Source: Elusimicrobia bacterium HGW-Elusimicrobia-2 (lineage in GTDB: Bacteria > CG03). Taken from it: 5,325 nt of DNA. Every line of letters starts with the position of its first letter. Positions within the stretch are counted from its first letter, which is position 1. The translations under genes were made by a program, and so were the position numbers. This document shows, in pieces, positions 1 through 4,319 of the stretch. The notes below the pieces were generated by a model. That model had not been told where the DNA came from, made no database searches, and was given only the letters and a program-made list of their open reading frames with translations. The DNA lies in the NCBI GenBank assembly GCA_002841685.1, contig PHAM01000090.1, positions 1 through 5,325 of the forward strand. Direction: 5' to 3'.

Positions 1-105
1 CAACATTGCTATGATCCCGCCTGTTGATCTTTGTTCTTTGCTTAAGAAAAAAATTGCTTTTTCAAATAAAAGGGGTTACGATGTATTTGCCGTTCCCTGG
101 AAATG

Positions 106-128
106 GGGACTGTCGGTGGGACGGTTCT
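106..128 (+). repeat. Short REP-like imperfect hairpin downstream of the EVE-like gene
   Basis: GGGACTGTC (106-114) and GACGGTTCT (120-128) can pair over a GGTGG loop, with three G-T wobbles. An outer GGAAA (99-103) and TTTTCC (131-136) also face each other. The element sits just beyond the stop of the minus-strand gene at 137. It has no T-run, so it is not a convincing terminator. Its look, a GGGGAC-type palindrome between genes, recalls REP elements mobilised by REP-associated tyrosine transposases. Only one copy is visible, so this is a weak call. Apart from this I see nothing in 1-136. Confidence 0.25.
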
Positions 129-136
129 GGTTTTCC

Positions 137-595
137 TTACGCGGCGGAATTCATATATTCTTTCAGCGTCAGAAAATCCATGTCAAATTGTTTCTCGGAG
201 CGCTTTATCAGTTTTTTTGAATGCTCATCCAGCAGCGGCTGAAAATCCACGGTCCAGTCAAGCTTGAAATCCCCTATGTTGATGTGATTGTCCGTCCATG
301 TTTTGGAATCGCCCGCATGAATATCCTCCAGACGGAACCGCAGCGGAAACAAAACTTTTCTTGTTCTCAGTTCGGGGATAAAAATAAGTTTTTTTTCGTC
401 TTTGAATTTTCTGGCTATCTTGGCAAAACCCACAACACCCCGCACCGGCCTTATGGCATAGAACCAGAGAATGTCTCCGGGCCTGGCGGCAAGATATAAG
501 AGCCTGTCCTTTTCCGAAACCGCCGCAAGGGGCGGAGAATGTTTCAGCCCCGTGCGCCAGTTTTCCTTTATGTCAATTTTTATCCAGTGGCTCAA
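137..595 (-). CDS. Small EVE/PUA-like domain protein (putative)
   Basis: A 152-residue protein, read from a TTG codon. No ATG or GTG start is available upstream in this frame before the TAA at 643-641, and the first internal methionine is near the C terminus. The N-terminal SHWIKIDIKENW, a central GDILWFYAI followed by VRGVVGFAKIARKF, and a length near 150 residues resemble EVE/PUA-like folds, which bind modified bases or RNA. The family match is by eye only; no catalytic residues are expected for such a domain. There is no signal peptide or membrane segment, so it is probably cytosolic. It lies 45 bp downstream of the lipoprotein PPIase gene on the same strand and probably shares its transcript, though the two functions have no evident link. 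Coding is fairly sure; the family is moderately sure. Confidence 0.7.
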   Translation of the reverse strand: MSHWIKIDIKENWRTGLKHSPPLAAVSEKDRLLYLAARPGDILWFYAIRPVRGVVGFAKIARKFKDEKKLIFIPELRTRKVLFPLRFRLEDIHAGDSKTWTDNHINIGDFKLDWTVDFQPLLDEHSKKLIKRSEKQFDMDFLTLKEYMNSAA

Positions 596-605
596 CGGCG
601 TTGCG

Positions 606-609
606 CTCC
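606..609 (-). promoter_or_regulatory. Ribosome binding site for the TTG start at 595
   Basis: On the minus strand GGAG lies 10 nt before the TTG codon at 595-593. This supports TTG as the start of the EVE-like gene, which has no usable ATG nearby. Confidence 0.45.
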
Positions 610-640
610 GAAAAATAATTCCCTCACGGCAAAAAAGCTC

Positions 641-1306
641 TTATTTGATTATGACCTCTTCCAGAACGACAGACTCCAGCGGCCTGTCGCCGGGGCCAGT
701 CTTCACCGCTTCTATCTTTTTGACCACATCCATTCCCTCAATGACCTCGCCGAATATCGTGTGGTGGTTGTTGAGCCATGGCGTGGGAACAGTCGTTATA
801 AAGAACTGGCTGCCGTTGGTGCCGGGGCCTGAATTGGCCATTGCCAGAATTCCCGGCCTGTCAAAAACAAGGCTCCCGTCGAACTCGTCTTTAAAGCGGT
901 ACCCGGGGCCCCCTGTGCCGTTTCCTAAGGGACATCCGCCCTGTATCATGAAATTCTTTATTATTCTGTGAAATATCAGGCCGTTGTAAAAAGGCCGCTT
1001 GAGCTGCTGGCGGGTCCTCGGGTCGGTAAACATCTTGTCGCCCTTCGCCAGATCGACAAAATTCTCAACAGTGACCGGTGCTTTGTCAGGATAGAGCTTA
1101 ATAACTATTTCTCCGAGCGGCTCGTCCCCGTGGCGGATCTTCATAACAGCCAGCAGTTCTTTCTTTTCAGGTATCTTTTCTTTCACAAGGGTCTCCTCAG
1201 CCGGCGGGGATATTTCGGCAGGATCCGTTGGACTTTCCTGCTTCAGAGCGCCGCAACCGACGATAAAAAACACAACAGCAAAACCAATTTTTGAAATAAT
1301 TTTCAT
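641..1306 (-). CDS. Cyclophilin-type peptidyl-prolyl cis-trans isomerase, lipoprotein
   Basis: Catalyses cis-trans isomerisation of X-Pro bonds, probably as a periplasm-facing lipoprotein. From the ATG at 1306 it has 221 residues: a lysine-poor signal peptide with lipobox I-V-G-C (Cys18), an acidic, Pro/Glu/Lys-rich linker to about residue 50, then a cyclophilin domain to the end. Active-site residues of human cyclophilin A are all recognisable with correct spacing: Arg114 (in FHR), Phe119, Met120, Gln122 (NFMIQGG), Phe169, Trp177 and His182. Gly at position +2 after the lipid Cys argues against inner-membrane retention if the E. coli Lol rule applies. The frame opens further to a TTG at 1315, but GGAGG lies only 1-2 nt before that codon and at good distance from the ATG, so the ATG is chosen. 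It heads a probable two-gene unit with the EVE-like gene. Confidence 0.93.
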   Translation of the reverse strand: MKIISKIGFAVVFFIVGCGALKQESPTDPAEISPPAEETLVKEKIPEKKELLAVMKIRHGDEPLGEIVIKLYPDKAPVTVENFVDLAKGDKMFTDPRTRQQLKRPFYNGLIFHRIIKNFMIQGGCPLGNGTGGPGYRFKDEFDGSLVFDRPGILAMANSGPGTNGSQFFITTVPTPWLNNHHTIFGEVIEGMDVVKKIEAVKTGPGDRPLESVVLEEVIIK

Positions 1307-1315
1307 ATTTTTCAA

Positions 1316-1321
1316 TCCTCC
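1316..1321 (-). promoter_or_regulatory. Ribosome binding site GGAGGA of the PPIase gene
   Basis: GGAGGA on the minus strand ends 9 nt before the ATG at 1306 but directly abuts the in-frame TTG at 1315. The spacing decides for the ATG and shortens the protein by three residues. Confidence 0.75.
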
Positions 1322-1339
1322 GCATATTTTTTGTTTTTC

Positions 1340-1367
1340 ATTATAACAAAAACTCCGGAATGGACAA
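1340..1367 (-). promoter_or_regulatory. Sigma-70-type promoter for the PPIase/EVE-like genes
   Basis: On the minus strand a -35-like TTGTCC (1367-1362) is followed after 16 nt by a perfect -10 TATAAT (1345-1340). Transcription would start near 1333, giving a leader of about 27 nt containing the GGAGGA site. Confidence 0.6.
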
Positions 1368-1374
1368 GCCCCTC

Positions 1375-1398
1375 TGAAAATTTTGGTGAAAATTTTGG
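1375..1398. repeat. Two exact tandem 12-bp repeats with AAAATTTT cores
   Basis: TGAAAATTTTGG occurs at 1375-1386 and again at 1387-1398 with no mismatch. Each unit contains the 8-bp palindrome AAAATTTT. The pair lies between two divergent genes, 8 bp upstream of the minus-strand -35 element, and its last bases overlap the candidate -35 of the helicase promoter. It could be a paired operator, an UP-like element or an intrinsically bent segment. Confidence 0.6.
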
Positions 1399-1424
1399 CG
1401 GAAAAAGGGCTTTTCTGCTATCAT
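1395..1424 (+). promoter_or_regulatory. Candidate promoter of the DinG-like helicase gene
   Basis: TTGGCG (1395-1400) and TATCAT (1419-1424) are separated by 18 nt. A start about 7 nt after the -10 would fall near 1431, only a few bases before the ATG at 1435. This fits the lack of a visible Shine-Dalgarno site there and suggests a nearly leaderless mRNA. The match to consensus is only fair. Confidence 0.35.
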
Positions 1425-1434
1425 TGTCCCGAAC

Positions 1435-3414
1435 ATGAAAGATTACCCCGAACTGACAGAGATCTTTACCCGCGGCGGCATGATTAACACAGGCATGGAA
1501 AATTACGAGATCCGCGATGAACAGCTCGACATGGCTCTGCGCATAGAAGAGGCGCTGGCTACCAACGAACATCTCATAATCGAGGCGGGAACCGGCATAG
1601 GAAAAAGCCTCGCCTATCTCGTGCCGCTGATAATATACGCGAAAACAAAGCGCAAAAGAGCCATCGTCGCCACATACACGAAAACCCTGCAGGAACAGCT
1701 CACAAAAAAAGACCTGCCTTTTCTGCTGAATGCCCTGCCTTTTAAATTCAATTTCGCGCTCTGTCTGGGAAGCGCCAACTACCTTTGCCTGAGGCGCCTC
1801 CACAAGAGCCGCCAGCTCGGACTTTTTAAAGATGACGACGAACTCAGGGAATGGGATGAAATAGCGCGCTGGAGCAGAAAAACAAAAACGGGTGTTAAAC
1901 TCGACGCCGAATTCAAAATCAGCGATAAGATATGGATGGAAGTGTGCAGGGAATCAGACATGTGCACCGGCAGAAAATGCCCTTACGGCAGCCTGTGTTT
2001 CTACAACCGCTCTAAGATAGAACGCTCAAACGCGGATATCCTCGTGTCCAACCATCATCTCTTTTTCACGGATATCGCCGCCGGAAATAAGATACTCCCC
2101 GCCTACGGCGCGGCGCTGATAGACGAGGCCCACAACGCGGAAGATGTCGCCGCCGAATATCTCGGCGCGGAATTTTCCTACGGCAACATGAAATACATCC
2201 TCGGCCGCCTCACGGGCGGACGGGATTTCGGCATGGACAGCGGCACCTCCGACGAAATATTGAAAAGCGCGGCGAGAACCGAAATGCATGTGAAAGAACT
2301 TTTCAGAGCTGTTATCGCCCGTTTCGGCCGTGAAAAAACACTCCGGCGCGTCCGCGAAAAGCACATCTTCAACGGCACCGCCGGGGCATCGATAAAAGAA
2401 CTGTCCGGTCTGGTGCGGACTGCCGCCTCAAAAATGAAAGATGAGAACGGCGATACATCTGACGAGGGCGCGGAACTGGGCGCCTACGCGGGGAGGCTGA
2501 ACGAAGCGAAAAACGCTCTTGAATTGTTTCTTGAGCAGAGCGAACCGGACTTTGTTTACTGGGCCGACATCAAGCCCGCCGGACGGCGCCTGCGGGCAAG
2601 CCTGTATTCCTGCCCGCTGGATGTTTCACGCATCCTCAGGCAGACCCTCTACAAAAACACTGATTCCGTCATCATGACTTCGGCGACTATGTGCGTGAAC
2701 GATTCTTTTGAATATATGAAAGAACGCCTCGGGATGATCAATGCCGGAGAACTGCGGCTCGGTTCGCCTTTTGATTATAAAAAACAGGCCCTGCTTTATG
2801 TAGCCGGAGACCTTCCCTCGCCTGCCGGCGATTTTGATGAATTCGAGCAAAAGGCGCTGGAGAGGATGGGCAGTATATGCGCGGCCGCAGGCGGCGGCAC
2901 TTTCGTTCTTTTCACGAGCTGGAAGAGCCTGGAAAAAGCTCATGACTACCTCAAAAAGAACATCCCTGGCCTGAATTTCCTGAAACAGGGCCAGATGAAC
3001 CGCTGGCAACTGCTTGAGACATTTAAAAAAAAATCTTCGGCGGTGCTTTTGGGAACCAATTCCTTCTGGCAGGGCGTGGATGTGCCCGGAGAAGCGCTGC
3101 GCTGTGTGATAATATTCAAACTGCCCTTCGCGGTGCCCGATAACCCCCTCACAGAAGCGAGGATAGAGAAACTGAAGGAGGAAGGCAAAAACGCTTTCGC
3201 TCATTATCAGATACCGCAGGCCGCGATCATGCTCAAGCAGGGCGTGGGACGCCTTATAAGAACAAAGACCGACAGGGGCGTTATAGCTGTTCTTGACCCG
3301 CGGGTTCTCCTGAGTTCATACGGAAAAATATTCCTCCGCTCCCTTCCCGATTGCGCCATATCCTCGGACATTGAGGAAATAAGCGCTTTCATCCCCTTTC
3401 ACGGCAAAAAATAA
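1435..3414 (+). CDS. DinG/YoaA-family (XPD-like) Fe-S ATP-dependent DNA helicase
   Basis: A superfamily 2 helicase of the XPD/DinG type, expected to unwind DNA 5' to 3' during repair or replication-conflict resolution. It has 659 residues, complete, without the N-terminal exonuclease domain found in some Gram-positive DinG proteins. Visible motifs: a Q-motif-like region near Arg27/Gln30; Walker A AGTGIGKS (51-58); motif Ia about 78-89; DEAH box 230-233; TSAT (415-418); motif V around 539-550 (LGTNSFWQGVDV); motif VI QGVGRLIRT (602-610). The Fe-S cluster cysteines are Cys118 (in NYLC) and Cys177, Cys182, Cys188, with the 5- and 6-residue spacing of E. coli DinG; Cys171 is an extra nearby cysteine. 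The opening residues (PELTEIFTRGG) match the usual family N terminus, so the first ATG is kept although no clear ribosome site precedes it. It stands alone, divergent from the PPIase gene. dinG and yoaA cannot be told apart here. Confidence 0.95.
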   Translation: MKDYPELTEIFTRGGMINTGMENYEIRDEQLDMALRIEEALATNEHLIIEAGTGIGKSLAYLVPLIIYAKTKRKRAIVATYTKTLQEQLTKKDLPFLLNALPFKFNFALCLGSANYLCLRRLHKSRQLGLFKDDDELREWDEIARWSRKTKTGVKLDAEFKISDKIWMEVCRESDMCTGRKCPYGSLCFYNRSKIERSNADILVSNHHLFFTDIAAGNKILPAYGAALIDEAHNAEDVAAEYLGAEFSYGNMKYILGRLTGGRDFGMDSGTSDEILKSAARTEMHVKELFRAVIARFGREKTLRRVREKHIFNGTAGASIKELSGLVRTAASKMKDENGDTSDEGAELGAYAGRLNEAKNALELFLEQSEPDFVYWADIKPAGRRLRASLYSCPLDVSRILRQTLYKNTDSVIMTSATMCVNDSFEYMKERLGMINAGELRLGSPFDYKKQALLYVAGDLPSPAGDFDEFEQKALERMGSICAAAGGGTFVLFTSWKSLEKAHDYLKKNIPGLNFLKQGQMNRWQLLETFKKKSSAVLLGTNSFWQGVDVPGEALRCVIIFKLPFAVPDNPLTEARIEKLKEEGKNAFAHYQIPQAAIMLKQGVGRLIRTKTDRGVIAVLDPRVLLSSYGKIFLRSLPDCAISSDIEEISAFIPFHGKK

Positions 3415-3434
3415 TTCCAGATTCACACAAGAAC

Positions 3435-3543
3435 GGCGAAGATATCCGTAGACGGACGCTCAGGTATGAGCTTCGATGCCTATATCGCTTCGGGAACGTG
3501 GTTAAGCCCTCGCTCATATGGCCCGCTCCGGATACCGTCCGCC
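3435..3543. repeat. Long imperfect inverted repeat downstream of the helicase gene
   Basis: Nested complementary blocks face each other: GGCG (3435-3438) with CGCC (3540-3543), TATCCG (3443-3448) with CGGATA (3529-3534), and TATGAGC (3465-3471) with GCTCATA (3512-3518), around a 40-nt loop. Internal gaps are of similar but unequal length. A small TCCG-TAGA-CGGA hairpin (3445-3456) competes with it. No T-run follows, so it is not a standard terminator. It may be a structured RNA 3' end, a decayed small mobile element, or partly chance. The 276-bp gap 3415-3690 holds this element, the promoter and the leader of the next gene, and no convincing longer gene. Confidence 0.35.
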
Positions 3544-3570
3544 GCTCTTGCGCTTATGCTATTCATTAAA

Positions 3571-3587
3571 TAACTTTGTGTAACTTT
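3571..3587 (+). repeat. TAACTTT direct repeat at the -35 region
   Basis: TAACTTT occurs at 3571-3577 and 3581-3587, one helical turn apart (period 10). The second copy forms the -35 element of the ECF-type promoter. The first has no matching -10 and may be a duplicated -35 or an activator site. Confidence 0.4.
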
Positions 3588-3607
3588 CCGATCAGGACAG
3601 GCGTCTA
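3581..3607 (+). promoter_or_regulatory. ECF-sigma-type promoter of the Spy-like gene
   Basis: A -35 TAACTT (3581-3586, with the AAC core at 3582-3584) is followed after 17 nt by CGTCTA (3602-3607), continuing AAAGG. An AAC-type -35 box and a CGTC-type -10 box 16-17 nt apart are the hallmark of extracytoplasmic-function sigma factors. No comparable sigma-70 promoter was found in 3415-3690. Transcription would start near 3613, giving a leader of about 78 nt. Control by envelope stress would suit a Spy/CpxP-like product. No sigma factor gene is in the window. Confidence 0.6.
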
Positions 3608-3630
3608 AAGGTTGAAGGCAAAAGTGGTGA

Positions 3631-3672
3631 ATGAAGCTGAAAGTCCGCCTGTGGCGGGTCGAACCCAAATAA
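3631..3672 (+). other. Possible 13-codon leader ORF in the Spy-like gene's 5' UTR
   Basis: An ATG at 3631 opens a 13-codon frame (MKLKVRLWRVEPK) ending with TAA at 3670-3672, four nt before the strong ribosome site of the main gene. GAAGG at 3614-3618 is a possible but distant ribosome site, and it would lie at the very 5' end of the predicted mRNA. The frame runs through the leader hairpins, so its translation could open them. It may equally be chance. Confidence 0.2.
3644..3666 (+). other. Two overlapping leader hairpins
   Basis: CCGCC (3645-3649) pairs with GGCGG (3653-3657) over a TGT loop, and T3644 can wobble with G3658. GGGT (3656-3659) can alternatively pair with ACCC (3663-3666) over CGA. 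The two hairpins share bases 3656-3659, so they exclude each other. They lie 9 nt upstream of the ribosome binding site, within the predicted 5' UTR. A CCGCC-TGT-GGCGG palindrome may also simply be a dispersed genomic repeat. Confidence 0.35.
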
Positions 3673-3675
3673 GAT

Positions 3676-3681
3676 AGGAGG
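3676..3681 (+). promoter_or_regulatory. Strong ribosome binding site AGGAGG
   Basis: AGGAGG lies 9 nt before the ATG at 3691 and fixes the start of the Spy-like gene. It is the strongest ribosome site in the window and predicts high expression once the gene is transcribed. Confidence 0.85.
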
Positions 3682-3690
3682 TATGTTAAA

Positions 3691-4188
3691 ATGAAAAACT
3701 TAATGAACTGGACGGCGGCTGGAATGATGATGGTGGCGCTGGCGGCTTTTTCGCCGCTTATGGCCGAAACACCGGACAAGAGCGAAATGGCGGAATTCAG
3801 GGAATGGAAACAGAAAAAAACTCAGAACCTGCAGAAACGCGACGAGCGCAGAAAAGCGATGCACGAGAAAAGAATGGAGAGGATGACTAAAGAACTCGGA
3901 CTCAGTGAAAAACAAAAAACTTCTATCTCCGGTATCCTTGAGAATTCGTGGAAAAAAGTCGCCGAAGAAAGAAACTCGTTCACGGACAAAGTGAAAAAAA
4001 TCAGGGAGTCTTCCGACAAGAGCATTGAGAAAGAACTGACCAAAGAACAGATCAAAAAATGGGAAGAACACAAATCCCGGATGATGAAGCAGGCCCGCAA
4101 GATGAGTAAAAAGGGCAAAAAAAATGGGCGGCAAAAAAGGGGACAGCGGAAATATGCGCGGCGGATGTATGAACTGCGAAAGTTATGA
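3691..4188 (+). CDS. Spy/CpxP-like exported protein, probably frameshifted near its 3' end
   Basis: A 165-residue protein as read. Residues 1-25 form a signal peptide (KN start, hydrophobic MMMVALAAF core, LMA cleavage site before Glu26), so the mature protein should be periplasmic. The rest is charged, lysine/glutamate-rich and predicted helical. Two LTxxQ-like motifs, LSEKQ (71-75) and LTKEQ (116-120), are the mark of the Spy/CpxP family of periplasmic chaperone or stress proteins. The last 21 residues (145-165) are abnormally basic and begin exactly at a run of eight A (4117-4124). Reading one base later gives a 35-codon Gly/Cys-rich tail ending at 4231, for a 179-residue product. The gene appears monocistronic, with an ECF-type promoter upstream and a terminator downstream. 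Family assignment rests on signal peptide, composition and the two motifs. Confidence 0.8.
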   Translation: MKNLMNWTAAGMMMVALAAFSPLMAETPDKSEMAEFREWKQKKTQNLQKRDERRKAMHEKRMERMTKELGLSEKQKTSISGILENSWKKVAEERNSFTDKVKKIRESSDKSIEKELTKEQIKKWEEHKSRMMKQARKMSKKGKKNGRQKRGQRKYARRMYELRKL

Positions 4189-4231
4189 CTGTGGCGACGG
4201 TAAAATGAGAGGCGAACACGACGACAAATAG
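4124..4231 (+). other. Hidden +1-frame Cys-rich C-terminal tail of the Spy-like gene
   Basis: Starting in the A8 run, the +1 frame stays open for 35 codons to TAG at 4229-4231, 43 nt beyond the stop of the main frame. It encodes a tail with GGKKGDSGN, then GGCMNCESYDCGDG and a final GEHDDK. It has three cysteines (positions 159, 162 and 167 of the joined protein), one histidine and several aspartates, a plausible metal-binding end. With one A fewer in the run, the upstream MSKKGKK joins MGGKKGDSG smoothly. It could be a real frameshift mutation, an assembly error in a homopolymer, or productive slippage. Confidence 0.55.
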
Positions 4232-4241
4232 TCTCACCCCT

Positions 4242-4319
4242 GGCTTTTCTGATGCGGCCTTATCCTTTCAAGGGAGAGGGCCGCGCTTTTTCCGCACCCG
4301 TAAAACGCCGGCTTTTCTG
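4242..4319. repeat. 10-bp direct repeat flanking the terminator
   Basis: GGCTTTTCTG occurs at 4242-4251 and 4310-4319, bracketing the hairpin and ending just before the stop codon of the converging gene. This may be chance or a trace of a small insertion or duplication. Confidence 0.35.
4254..4291 (+). terminator. Strong intrinsic terminator of the Spy-like gene
   Basis: GCGGCC (4254-4259) pairs with GGCCGC (4279-4284), and the stem continues inward through CCTT/AGGG to a TCA loop, about 13 pairs with one mismatch. It is followed by GC and five T (4287-4291), so it acts on the plus strand. The other side has no U-run, so it should work poorly for the converging minus-strand gene. It lies beyond both the main stop (4188) and the alternative stop (4231). 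Confidence 0.85.

Noticed and set aside
46-63. GAAAAA...TTTTTC palindrome as a terminator for the EVE-like gene
   Set aside because: The stem is only six A-T pairs with no GC, too weak for a confident terminator.
11-220. Plus-strand frame beginning MIPPVDLCSLL
   Set aside because: It runs antisense into the EVE-like gene, has no ribosome site and has no family-like features.
3548-3572. TTGCGC ... TAAATA as a sigma-70 promoter for the Spy-like gene
   Set aside because: The -10 matches consensus at only about half its positions and the spacing is poor. The ECF-type site just downstream is far better.
3466-3573. 35-codon plus-strand frame starting MSFDAYIASGTW after the helicase gene
   Set aside because: No good ribosome site, no recognisable family, and it lies inside the imperfect inverted repeat. 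An open frame of this length is expected by chance.
3656-3666. GGGTCGAACCC as the T-arm of a tRNA
   Set aside because: The loop is only three bases, and no acceptor, D or anticodon arms fit around it.
3480-3779. 99-codon minus-strand frame opposite the Spy-like gene start
   Set aside because: It is antisense to the signal-peptide region and crosses the ECF promoter and leader. It has no recognisable domain and no ribosome site I could support.
4303-4317. AAAACGCCGGCTTTT as a terminator for the D-aminoacylase gene
   Set aside because: The centre is a self-complementary GCCGGC with no room for a loop, so it cannot form a normal hairpin.
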